A stretch of 45,736 nt of DNA from a virus. The position numbers were made by a program, and so were the translations under genes. Of this stretch, positions 37,862-45,521 are shown piece by piece. The DNA is taken from the IMG/VR virus record IMGVR_UViG_3300027792_000030, positions 1 to 45,736 of that record. One strand, 5' to 3'. The notes beneath the pieces are model-generated. The model was not told where the DNA came from. It ran no database searches and saw only the letters and a list, made by a program, of their open reading frames with translations. Within the stretch, counting starts at the first letter, position 1, and the number at the start of each line of letters is the position of its first letter.

Positions 37862-40339
37862 ATGACAGAAACCAACATACGCTCTTTGCCCCCACCCTCC
37901 ACCGGCCCTCATCGAAAACTTGTTTTCGGCGTAGGCCGGAACCGGAAAGACGTGAAAATCAAAAACACCTCCCTAACATGGAACGAATTCAAGTTACAGT
38001 TGCACGCTCCCGCTGTCACCAACGAAACCTCAGCTGAATACCAATCGGCCTCCCCATCGCAACGGGACAGCATTAAAGACGGAAAATACTTTGTTGGTGG
38101 CGGGTTCGACAAACCCCTTCGTAAAAAACAGCACTTGTTATTTCGTGACATTCTCACTCTGGATGCCGACCACGCCCCCGTAAACTGGAGGGAAGAGATC
38201 AAGACCCGTTTAGCAGGTGTTGAGTGGGCCGCGTATACCACCCACAGCCACACAGCGGAACGGCCCAGAATCAGGGTGCTGATACCGATAGACAGAAGTG
38301 TTGAGCCTTTAGAGTATGGGTTAGTGGTAAGAGTCGCAGCTCAAAAACTTGGGTTGGATTGGTTGGATATGACGTGTTTGCAATGGCTGCGTCTTATGTA
38401 CTTCCCCTCGGTATCGGTTGATGGCGCGTCTTATTACGTTTTTGAAGAGGGAAATGGGGTGTTTCTATCCCCTGAACGCATAAAGGCTAAATTTTTAAAC
38501 TGGAAAGACGTGTCCCAATGGCCGGTAGTCGACAACGAAGCTAAAGCGCTTTTAAAGAGGGCGGATAAAGTAGGCGACCCAAAGCTCAAGAAAAACTGGA
38601 TCGGGGCGTTTTGCCGGGTCTGGGGCATTTCAGAGGCCATAAATAAGTGGTTGCCCGGAGTCTATACGCAAGGGGAGGGGGGAAGAGGGGATCGGTGGAC
38701 TTACTCAAAAGGCACCTCAACCAACGGCGCAGTCGTGTACGAAGAAAAATGGCTGTATTCACACCACGAAACCGACCCATGCAGCGGTATGCTGCTCAAC
38801 TCTTTTGACTTGGTTCGGATACATCTATATGGGCACATGGACGCCAAGTGTCACATCGACACGGAAATTGATAAAAAACCCAGCTATAAGGCCATGCTTG
38901 CCCTTGCTTCCAGTGATATTGCAACAATAGAAGATATGGGGCTGACTCGGCTGCTTGCCGCCAGTGAAGATTTTAAAGCGGGGCATACTGAAGGGGCTGA
39001 AAGAGCGGCAGACACCGACGAGGGGGCACCATCAGAAAAAGAAAAAAAAGCGCCCCCTAAATTCACTCTTGGGAAAGAGGGGGAAATAAAAAACACACTG
39101 GGGAATGTGATTGAAATACTTAAACATGACACAATATTACGCGGGTGTGTGGCCCTTGATATGTTTTCAGGAAACCTGACGCACACCGCACACCTCCCTG
39201 GTTTCTATAAAAGAGAGGGTGAGCAGTGGACGGACTTCTCGGATATATGGGTTCGGAATTATCTGGAAAAACAATATAAACTGACCCCCACACCTGAGAT
39301 GGTTCACTCCGCTATTAGTCATATCGCGGCTGAAAAGCGGTTTCACCCAGTAGTGAACTGGTTAAAAAGTCTCGAATGGGACGGAAAACCCCGCGTGGAG
39401 ATGTTATTTATTGAGTGCCTGGGAGCGGAGGACAACGAGTACACTAGAAAAGTCAGTATAAATACACTGGTCGGCGCAATTACTCGTGTAATGGAACCAG
39501 GAAGCAAGTTTGATTTCATGCCTATACTGGAAGGCACGCAGGGTATAAGAAAATCAACTTTTTGGCAGGTGTTGAGTAACGGCTGGTTTTCTGAGTTGAA
39601 AACCTTCGACCAGAAGATCGCGGCTGAAATCATACAGGGGGTGTGGTTTGCTGAGGTGGCCGAGCTGGAAGCCATGCGAAAAGCAGATATCGAAAAAATC
39701 AAAGTGTTTCTCAGCCAGAATAAAGACAGATACAGGAAAGCCTATGATCGCCGGGTTGAGGACCAGCCACGACAGTGTGTTTTTGTTGGCTCAACGAACA
39801 AATCTGAGTATTTGGACGATTTTTCCGGTGCCCGTCGTTTTTGGCCTATTGCCTGTAATACAACACTGATTGATACCGTAAAATTAAAAGAAGAATTGTC
39901 TTTGATATGGGCGGAAGCATTTCAAATTTATATGTTAGGGGCGGTAAATCTGTTTATAGATGGTCCCGCTTTGGAAATCGTAAAAGAAGCACAACTTGAC
40001 CGGACTCATGCGGATGACTGGGTGGGTATTATTGCGGAATGGCTGGAAGAGGACGCACTGCTTAGTCGGTATTCAGGAACAGTAGGTGTTGGGGAGCTTT
40101 CCCAGGTGGACAGCGACGGCCAGGTATCGGGGCCAACCGAAAAAAAACAAAGAGTGTGCGTTGTCGAAGTTTGGGAAGACTGCTTCAAAAAACCAAGCAT
40201 CGAGTTAAAAAGAACAGACAGTTTCAGAATAAGCCGAATATTAAAACACGATTTAAAATGGAATCGTACAAAAAATCAACGGTTTGGGAGCCGTTTCGGA
40301 ATTCAAAAAGGCTTTACACGACCTCCTCTTTTTGTATAA
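37862..40339 (+). CDS. VapE-type primase-helicase
   Basis: The 825-aa replication protein has an N-terminal primase-like part with RDILTLDADHAPVNWREEI (about 98-116, D-x-D) and HSHTAERPRIRVLIPIDR. The C-terminal VapE/D5-type ATPase has PILEGTQGIRKSTFWQVLS (Walker A), VWFAEVAELEAM (Walker B), FLSQNKDRYRKAYDRRVED and FVGSTNKSEYLDDFSGARRF. A Glu/Lys/Pro linker joins them. Candidate origin repeats lie just downstream. It follows the Cro-like gene. Confidence 0.87.
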   Translation: MTETNIRSLPPPSTGPHRKLVFGVGRNRKDVKIKNTSLTWNEFKLQLHAPAVTNETSAEYQSASPSQRDSIKDGKYFVGGGFDKPLRKKQHLLFRDILTLDADHAPVNWREEIKTRLAGVEWAAYTTHSHTAERPRIRVLIPIDRSVEPLEYGLVVRVAAQKLGLDWLDMTCLQWLRLMYFPSVSVDGASYYVFEEGNGVFLSPERIKAKFLNWKDVSQWPVVDNEAKALLKRADKVGDPKLKKNWIGAFCRVWGISEAINKWLPGVYTQGEGGRGDRWTYSKGTSTNGAVVYEEKWLYSHHETDPCSGMLLNSFDLVRIHLYGHMDAKCHIDTEIDKKPSYKAMLALASSDIATIEDMGLTRLLAASEDFKAGHTEGAERAADTDEGAPSEKEKKAPPKFTLGKEGEIKNTLGNVIEILKHDTILRGCVALDMFSGNLTHTAHLPGFYKREGEQWTDFSDIWVRNYLEKQYKLTPTPEMVHSAISHIAAEKRFHPVVNWLKSLEWDGKPRVEMLFIECLGAEDNEYTRKVSINTLVGAITRVMEPGSKFDFMPILEGTQGIRKSTFWQVLSNGWFSELKTFDQKIAAEIIQGVWFAEVAELEAMRKADIEKIKVFLSQNKDRYRKAYDRRVEDQPRQCVFVGSTNKSEYLDDFSGARRFWPIACNTTLIDTVKLKEELSLIWAEAFQIYMLGAVNLFIDGPALEIVKEAQLDRTHADDWVGIIAEWLEEDALLSRYSGTVGVGELSQVDSDGQVSGPTEKKQRVCVVEVWEDCFKKPSIELKRTDSFRISRILKHDLKWNRTKNQRFGSRFGIQKGFTRPPLFV

Positions 40340-40350
40340 AAACACATAAT

Positions 40351-40379
40351 GTTACCAAATTTGGTAACATTTTTTTTTT
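40351..40379 (+). terminator. Terminator formed by a GTTACCAAA palindrome
   Basis: GTTACCAAATTTGGTAAC (40351-40368) is a perfect 18-bp palindrome followed by A and ten T. It lies 12 bp after the primase stop. It acts plausibly as an intrinsic terminator, and is also the first of the GTTACCAAA motifs. Confidence 0.6.
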
Positions 40380-40652
40380 GGTAACATTTTTGGTAACGCT
40401 TTTTTTTCTAATAAATTAAACTGTTACCAGAATGTTACCAAAGTTACCAAAATATGAGCATATATACATGAGAGATGAATACATATATGTAGTGTTGGTT
40501 GTAATTATAATTCTATATAAAGTTTGGAAATAGGGTTTTTTTGGTAACTTGGTAACAAAAACAGCTTTCTTATTATAGTTCCGGTAGGTTAGCGCTGTTA
40601 CCAAAATTTTCAACCTGTGTTACCAGAAGTGAAACAAGCTGAAAAAAGCTAG

Positions 40653-40721
40653 AAATGTTACCAAAGTTACCAAAAAAACCAAAAAACAGAAAGACTTTTG
40701 GTAACAAAAATAAAAATACAT
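40653..40721. repeat. Long direct repeat, copy 1 (69 bp)
   Basis: It begins AAATGTTACCAAAGTTACCA and ends with TAAAAATACAT. It matches 40759-40828 except for one A missing in an A run. It holds two direct and one inverted GTTACCAAA motif. Confidence 0.85.
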
Positions 40722-40758
40722 GAAAAACACGAAAAAACAAAAAAGTGGTAAAAATACC

Positions 40759-40828
40759 AAATGTTACCAAAGTTACCAAAAAAACCAAAAAAACAGAAAG
40801 ACTTTTGGTAACAAAAATAAAAATACAT
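40759..40828. repeat. Long direct repeat, copy 2 (70 bp)
   Basis: Same as copy 1 with a single extra A in a homopolymer. It ends 19 bp before the start of the next gene and covers its promoter region. Confidence 0.85.
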
Positions 40829-40846
40829 AATAAAGGTAGTAATAAA

Positions 40847-41038
40847 ATGTTCAGAACCGAAGATGAACGCAGAGGTTTATGGGATCGCGATCAGGTGCAT
40901 TATACCGAGATCGCGCATGATTATGTCTGTTTAGCCGTCCCGACGTTGGAAGGGTGCTTAAAATGCGGTATGGATGGGTGGCGAGACAACTGTAAAAATT
41001 ACAACGAATTAAAGCGATTGGGGCTGGTGAAAGAATGA
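40847..41038 (+). CDS. Hypothetical 63-aa Cys-containing protein
   Basis: ATG 40847 follows AAAGG; the upstream open frame is within the repeat cluster. The sequence has RRGLWDRDQVHYTEIAHDYV and LEGCLKCGMDGWRDNCKNY, with CxxC and a third Cys. No family is recognised. First of a run of small coupled genes. Confidence 0.5.
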   Translation: MFRTEDERRGLWDRDQVHYTEIAHDYVCLAVPTLEGCLKCGMDGWRDNCKNYNELKRLGLVKE

Positions 41039-41226
41039 AAACAGAATCCTGCAATCACCCGGAAGGGGCTAAAATATCCGATGACGGCCGGTGGTGCGCG
41101 ACGGAGCACGGGCCGCGGCGATGCCTGAGTTACGACTGCGAGTTTTACGGGAAGAAGGGGCTGACGGCGGCGGAAGCGGCGGAAATCATAACAAAAAAAC
41201 GAAAGGAGCAAGGAAATGGCGACTAA
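41035..41226 (+). CDS. Hypothetical 63-aa protein
   Basis: Coupled by 4-bp overlap. ESCNHPEGAKISDDGRWCAT, RRCLSYDCEFY holds four Cys, probable Zn binder; the end is a Lys-rich helix. Unknown function. Confidence 0.5.
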   Translation: MKTESCNHPEGAKISDDGRWCATEHGPRRCLSYDCEFYGKKGLTAAEAAEIITKKRKEQGNGD

Positions 41227-41434
41227 ACGACAGGCAAAGTTCGAGGTGTTATCAAAAGGCGCTTATGATTTTGACGGGGATTACGCGGTTTTGTATTGGT
41301 TCTTTCGCTTGAAGGCACCCAACGGCAAGATCGTCCTGCAATCCGAAACGTATAAATCCAGGGCCATGGCGCTGAAAGGGATTGCGGCTATAAAAAAATA
41401 CGCGGCGGACGCGCCAATATCGGAGGTGGAATAA
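41216..41434 (+). CDS. DUF1508 / YegP-like protein
   Basis: The 72-aa protein has YWFFRLKAPNGKIVLQSETY, KSRAMALKGIAAIKKYAADA, a single DUF1508 (YegP) repeat. Function unknown in bacteria as well. Start ATG 41216 after AAAGGAG. Confidence 0.8.
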   Translation: MATKRQAKFEVLSKGAYDFDGDYAVLYWFFRLKAPNGKIVLQSETYKSRAMALKGIAAIKKYAADAPISEVE

Positions 41435-41748
41435 TGTTTTTTCAAATCACAGAAAAAGGCGATGGCGTAGAAGTTGAGGAGTATAACGGCAAGTATTCGC
41501 TGATTAAAGCACGGGAATATCAAGAGAAAATTTACAAGTCTTGGTGCCGGGAGTTCTTCAAGAACGATTTGAACGAGAAGAAAACGCCGGTGAGGGTGAC
41601 TCTGGGAGACGCGGAAACGGCTTGCCAGGTTTTATGTGACATAATCGAGTATATCAAGCCGGGGTATTTGAGCAAGCCGGAGCCTCCGGTGTCACAATCT
41701 CAGTTTACGGCGGACAGTATGCCGGAAGAACACGAATTGCCATTTTAA
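41434..41748 (+). CDS. Hypothetical 104-aa protein
   Basis: This may be a small replication accessory. YSLIKAREYQEKIYKSWCRE and VRVTLGDAETACQVLCDIIE form an alpha/beta core; the end EEHELPF resembles the acidic-hydrophobic tails of phage SSB-like and clamp-binding proteins. No firm family. Confidence 0.45.
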   Translation: MFFQITEKGDGVEVEEYNGKYSLIKAREYQEKIYKSWCREFFKNDLNEKKTPVRVTLGDAETACQVLCDIIEYIKPGYLSKPEPPVSQSQFTADSMPEEHELPF

Positions 41749-41762
41749 GGGAGGACAAAAAC

Positions 41763-42086
41763 ATGTCACCAGGTGAAGCAATTAGACTTTTTTGTCGTGA
41801 ATGTGTGGGTAACGAAAATGTTAAAGAAATCCGTCGATGTGGCGGGGATGAAATGTATGGTCAAGGCGATCAAAATAATGTTTGTTGGTTTTACAAACAT
41901 CGTCTTGGGAAAGTCCGCGCTTCTGTAAGGACAATTCGGAAGCATTGTCTTGAGTGTATGGGCGGCGTCCGTGATCTGGTTGAGCGGTGTGGGACACCAA
42001 ATTGTCCGGTCCGTCCATTTAGGTTTGGGAAAAATCCAAATGTATCTCCGGGAACGGTTAAGAATTTGCTTGGCAAGGGTAGATAG
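41763..42086 (+). CDS. Cys-rich putative Zn-binding phage protein
   Basis: A duplicated pattern is visible: AIRLFCRECVGN...RRCGG and TIRKHCLECMGG...ERCGTPNCPVRPFRFG. Each half has CxxC and a second Cys group. This protein type is common in phages, with no function assigned. ATG 41763 follows GGGAGG. Confidence 0.65.
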   Translation: MSPGEAIRLFCRECVGNENVKEIRRCGGDEMYGQGDQNNVCWFYKHRLGKVRASVRTIRKHCLECMGGVRDLVERCGTPNCPVRPFRFGKNPNVSPGTVKNLLGKGR

Positions 42087-42150
42087 CGGGCGTTTTTTGG
42101 CTAAAATTCACGTTAATAAAAAACAACAATACCTAAGTATGGGTCAGTAT

Positions 42151-42273
42151 ATGAAAATTGAATTTTGCCCACAATGCGGCTACCAGATGGTAAAAATAAT
42201 ATACCGGCGCAACGGGAAACGGCCTAAACTGATTTGCCTGAGTTGCGGGCACCAGGAAAAACCAAATGCCTGA
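42151..42273 (+). CDS. 40-aa zinc-ribbon protein
   Basis: FCPQCGYQMVK and LICLSCGHQEKP give the two CxxC knuckles of a TFIIS/RpoM-type zinc ribbon. ATG 42139 in frame is an alternative start. It overlaps the nuclease gene by 8 bp. It may be a transcription factor mimic, but this is unproven. Confidence 0.55.
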   Translation: MKIEFCPQCGYQMVKIIYRRNGKRPKLICLSCGHQEKPNA

Positions 42274-42733
42274 AAAATTAACCTGGCAGTCAGAACTTGA
42301 GCGCGTCCGCCGGTCGGATCGGTCCAGGGCGAACGCAAAAAAAGGCAATAAAACCGAAGATATCGCCAAACGAGCGCTTGAAGATATGGGCCTGCTGTGT
42401 GTCGAGTCCATCAACCGCGATTGGATTATCCGATGGGGCTATGACCCGATTAAAAAGCGTCAAAAGGTGATTGACGCCATTCCTAAAAAAAAGATAGCCG
42501 GAGACATGACGGCCATTGAGCCAAGCACGGGGCGATTTGTCCTGATCGAAGTAAAATCCAAAGACACAAAAACATTGCCATATTCGGTGCTTGAAGATCA
42601 CCAGGTTCAATCGTTGAACGCAAAAATGGCAGCCGGCGCCATATGTCTACTCGTATGGGTCCGCCTGGGCGAAGTGAAAATATACCGCTGGCCGATTGAA
42701 AACTTTAAACCAAAAAAAAGTCTGAGGTGGTGA
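42266..42733 (+). CDS. RecU-like Holliday-junction resolvase / PD-(D/E)XK nuclease
   Basis: The 155-aa protein has a basic start with GNKTEDIAKRALEDMGLLCV, then IAGDMTAIEPSTGRFVLIEV followed by KSKD (E..D..ExK), YSVLEDHQVQSLNAKMAAGA, and LVWVRLGEVKIYRW. The order matches RecU/PBP-related factor A resolvases. Likely resolves branches before packaging. Confidence 0.75.
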   Translation: MPEKLTWQSELERVRRSDRSRANAKKGNKTEDIAKRALEDMGLLCVESINRDWIIRWGYDPIKKRQKVIDAIPKKKIAGDMTAIEPSTGRFVLIEVKSKDTKTLPYSVLEDHQVQSLNAKMAAGAICLLVWVRLGEVKIYRWPIENFKPKKSLRW

Positions 42734-42734
42734 A

Positions 42735-42881
42735 ATGGTTACAATTATGTTATTATTAATCACAATTTTCGTTTCTGCCGTCGACTTTAGGTCGGCCGCT
42801 GTGCTGCTTGCTGGCACGTTTATTTGCGGGGCTATTGAAAGCGGGACAAGCCGAATTATCAGCCAGTTAAAGAAACAATAA
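42735..42881 (+). CDS. 48-aa hydrophobic membrane protein
   Basis: The start is ATG 42735 after GAGGTGG. Two short hydrophobic helices (TIMLLLITIFVSA and AAVLLAGTFICGAI) separated by a short polar turn, then a basic end. Small membrane protein, function unknown. Confidence 0.5.
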   Translation: MVTIMLLLITIFVSAVDFRSAAVLLAGTFICGAIESGTSRIISQLKKQ

Positions 42882-42892
42882 GGGGTAAAAAC

Positions 42893-43393
42893 ATGCACGA
42901 ATCATCAATGGAAAACATGCGACGGTTTATTGACAAATATCTGAATAAAAATAAATCATTAAAAATCGCAGACATTGGAAGCCGGGAAGTAAAAGGCGGA
43001 TCATATCGGCGATTATTCGCAAACCAAAACTGGTTATATACCGGATATGATATTGTTTCGGGACCGAATGTTGATGTTGTTTTGAAGCACCACTACACAT
43101 GGCGGGAAATAACGCCCGAATCTGTTGATGTGGCCATATCCGGCCAAACATTTGAGCATATAGAGTTTCCCTGGATGGCTATTGAAAGCATTTATATAAT
43201 TTTAAAACCCGGTGGCCTATGCTGTATTATTGCGCCGTCAAATCAAAAGATACATCGGTATCCGGTGGACTGTTGGCGCTTCCTGCCTGATGGGTTCCGG
43301 GCGCTGGCAAGGTGGACGGGATTAGATGTTTTGGAATGCCATATTGATGACAAATCCAAGTATGGGGACTGCGTGCTGATATGCAGAAAATAG
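42893..43393 (+). CDS. Class I SAM-dependent methyltransferase
   Basis: The 166-aa protein has motif I IADIGSREVKGG (variant of DxGxGxG), YTGYDIVSGPNVDVV, SGQTFEHIEFPW and ILKPGGLCCIIAPS, the methyltransf_11 pattern. It leads the right-end glycan gene group, overlapping the next gene by 13 nt. Probably methylates a sugar or small molecule. GGGG ribosome site at ATG 42893. Confidence 0.75.
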   Translation: MHESSMENMRRFIDKYLNKNKSLKIADIGSREVKGGSYRRLFANQNWLYTGYDIVSGPNVDVVLKHHYTWREITPESVDVAISGQTFEHIEFPWMAIESIYIILKPGGLCCIIAPSNQKIHRYPVDCWRFLPDGFRALARWTGLDVLECHIDDKSKYGDCVLICRK

Positions 43394-43944
43394 ATGTTCG
43401 TATCCCATTTGAGTCCGGCGGGAAGCTCGGCGTAGACTGCAACCGAATTATGAAAGAAACGGTTCACGATTGGGTGCTGTTTTTGGATCACGACGTTTTC
43501 CTCTGTAATCCTCACTGGTATTTATTATGTCAGAAAGCGATTGATTCGAAGCCGAAAGCGGGGATGTTCTCTTGCTGGACAAACAACCTGGGTCGGACTA
43601 TGCAGCGGAATGATGAGGCACCCAAGGGCAACAACCTGAGCGATCATATTGATTTTTCACGGCTTATTTTTGATAAACACCTACACGGCGTCACACAAAT
43701 TGATAAATGTTCAGGTTTTTTTATGCTGATTAACAAGTCGGCATGGGCACAAGCTGGTGGTTTCCCCGGGGTTGGGTTTTTCAAGGAGGATTGGGATTTT
43801 TCAAAGCGACTAACACAGGCAGGATATAAAATATATCGCATAGATGGGCTCTATATTTACCATCAGCGGGACCGGGAAATAGGGTCATGGATTGATACTG
43901 AAAAAACAAGCAAGGATTATAGGGATGAGCGAGTTAAAAAATAA
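43381..43944 (+). CDS. GT-A type glycosyltransferase
   Basis: 187-aa nucleotide-sugar transferase. VHDWVLFLDHDVFLC gives the metal-binding DxD (DHD); FFKEDWDFSKRLTQAGYKIY gives the ED motif and the acceptor-loop helix; YIYHQRDREIG is a usual end. Lacks the first Rossmann strands, so it is short for GT2. Overlaps both neighbours. Confidence 0.75.
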   Translation: MQKIDVRIPFESGGKLGVDCNRIMKETVHDWVLFLDHDVFLCNPHWYLLCQKAIDSKPKAGMFSCWTNNLGRTMQRNDEAPKGNNLSDHIDFSRLIFDKHLHGVTQIDKCSGFFMLINKSAWAQAGGFPGVGFFKEDWDFSKRLTQAGYKIYRIDGLYIYHQRDREIGSWIDTEKTSKDYRDERVKK

Positions 43945-44644
43945 CATAACTCTGGTTTACGCATATTATGAAAACGGGCTGATGCTGGACCGGCACATGC
44001 TGGAATGGGCGGCCTATCCTGATGATTGCAAACCCAACCTGAAGGCGATTATAGTCGATGATGGATCACCGAAAGACCCAGCTATAAAGCATATCAAGCC
44101 CGTTGGTTTTTCGGTTGAGCTGTTCCGAATCAAACAAGATATTCCCTGGAATCAAAACGGCGCCCGAAATCTGGCAATGACTCATGCAAGCGGATGGTGC
44201 TTGCTTACCGATATGGATCATTTATTACCCATAAACATGGTTGATAAATTGTTAAATATGGAATTAAAATCAGGTGTTTATTATATTCCATCCAGAATTA
44301 GAGCTTTTGATGGATTACCGTATCATCGGCATCCGAATAGTTATGTTATGAATCGTGAATTATACTGGAAGGTGGGCGGATACGATGAGGCGTATGCCGG
44401 ATATTACGGAACTGATGCAACATTTCGGAATCAACTCGCAGCCAAGGGCGGCGGGCGGTGTGAGTTAGATGATTTTTATCTCATTCTTTACGGGCGGGAA
44501 GTGATTCCGGATGCGTCCACCACAGCATACGGGCGAAAGGGCTCAGAGTATTATATTCCAAATAATATTGCTTTAAAGATCAGGAAAAAACTTAATCCGC
44601 CTCCGATTCCACCGTTAAATTTTGACTGGGAAAGGGTGATATAA
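43925..44644 (+). CDS. Glycosyltransferase family 2-like protein
   Basis: The 239-aa protein from ATG 43925 (after AAGGA) has ITLVYAYYENGLMLDRHMLE, AIIVDDGSPKDPA (first Asp pair), WCLLTDMDHLLP (DxD) and VGGYDEAYAGYYGTDATFRN (acceptor/ED motif). It is a complete GT-A fold. Probably works with its neighbours on a virion or host glycan. Confidence 0.82.
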   Translation: MSELKNNITLVYAYYENGLMLDRHMLEWAAYPDDCKPNLKAIIVDDGSPKDPAIKHIKPVGFSVELFRIKQDIPWNQNGARNLAMTHASGWCLLTDMDHLLPINMVDKLLNMELKSGVYYIPSRIRAFDGLPYHRHPNSYVMNRELYWKVGGYDEAYAGYYGTDATFRNQLAAKGGGRCELDDFYLILYGREVIPDASTTAYGRKGSEYYIPNNIALKIRKKLNPPPIPPLNFDWERVI

Positions 44645-44820
44645 TGGCATCTTTATCTGAAATAAAAATTAGAATAGATACCGATGAATTAAAAAAGATT
44701 GTAACCGTCATTTGCGATTGTGATTCTTGTATTCATTATCTCAAGGATTCTGGTTATTGTAATCTAAAAAAAATAATGATTAATGAAAAAGGCGAATGTG
44801 TAAATAAATGTTTGATGTAA
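44644..44820 (+). CDS. 58-aa Cys-rich protein
   Basis: ATG 44644 overlaps the previous stop. CDCDSCIHYLKDSGYCNLKK and CVNKC hold six Cys with spacing like small DUF1540-type metal binders. It overlaps the next gene by 13 bp. Confidence 0.6.
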   Translation: MASLSEIKIRIDTDELKKIVTVICDCDSCIHYLKDSGYCNLKKIMINEKGECVNKCLM

Positions 44821-45521
44821 TCTGTTGGAAATGGAAATCACCGGCGGGCTATCGAAGTCAGTTTAAGGCTGAAAATGTCAACATCCTTCACAACATGGTC
44901 ACGCGTCATTTACATATTCCGTTCAGGTTCTCGTGCATCACCGACGATCCAGCCGGTATTAATTCAGGCATTCGAATAATTCCCTTATGGGATGATTACG
45001 CAACCATTCCGAATCCAAACTCAAATAAGAATCCATCATGTTATCGCCGGCTGAAGGCGTTTAGCTCAGAGGCTAAAGAATTAATTGGCGACAGGATATT
45101 GAGTATTGATTTGGACTGTGTTATCTTAAAAGATATTACACATTTGGTTGACCGTGATGATGACTTCGTGTGTTGGGGTGATACCGCAAAAGGAACCCAT
45201 TACAATGGCGGTCTATGGCTGCTCAGGGCAGGCACACGCACCCAGGTATGGGATACATTCGACCCTATCAAATCACCCATAACAACCAAGCAACGCAAGA
45301 TTATAGGCACGGATCAGGCATGGATATCATACGTATTGGATGGGCAGGATCCTAAGTGGGGAGTTGAGCATGGGATATATTCATATCGGAATCACATCCA
45401 AAATAACACACGGAAACCATTACCGGATAATGCGTGCATCATCATGTTTCACGGGCACCTTGATCCGTGGTCGGTCGGCGTAATGGACCGGCATCAATGG
45501 GTGAGGGATAACTACCGATGA
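44808..45521 (+). CDS. Glycosyltransferase-like protein (GT8/GT-A type)
   Basis: The 237-aa protein has RFSCITDDPAGI, CYRRLKAFSSEA, ILSIDLDCVILKDI (DxD), HYNGGLWLLRAG, TDQAWISYVL and MFHGHLDPWS. The order matches GT8-like and related phage-encoded transferases. The end overlaps the HNH start by 4 bp, so the glycan genes run into the packaging genes. Confidence 0.75.
   Translation: MFDVICWKWKSPAGYRSQFKAENVNILHNMVTRHLHIPFRFSCITDDPAGINSGIRIIPLWDDYATIPNPNSNKNPSCYRRLKAFSSEAKELIGDRILSIDLDCVILKDITHLVDRDDDFVCWGDTAKGTHYNGGLWLLRAGTRTQVWDTFDPIKSPITTKQRKIIGTDQAWISYVLDGQDPKWGVEHGIYSYRNHIQNNTRKPLPDNACIIMFHGHLDPWSVGVMDRHQWVRDNYR

Larger units (their letters stand above)
40351..40812. repeat. GTTACCAAA motif cluster, candidate origin/regulatory region
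   Basis: About 500 bp without a convincing gene. GTTACCAAA or its complement TTTGGTAAC occurs at 40351, 40360 (rev), 40377 (rev), 40389 (rev), 40434, 40443, 40540 (rev), 40597, 40657, 40666, 40697 (rev), 40763, 40772 and 40804 (rev). Shorter copies (GTTACCAG, TTGGTAAC) occur at 40423, 40549 and 40619. Several are direct tandems 9 bp apart. Between them DNA is very A/T-rich. The location after the primase-helicase suggests iterons of a replication origin. Confidence 0.8.

Noticed and set aside
40416-40788. Minus-strand ORFs in the GTTACCAAA cluster
   Set aside because: Phe/Leu/Val low-complexity translations of the repeats (LVTLVTFG types), no SD, overlapping each other.
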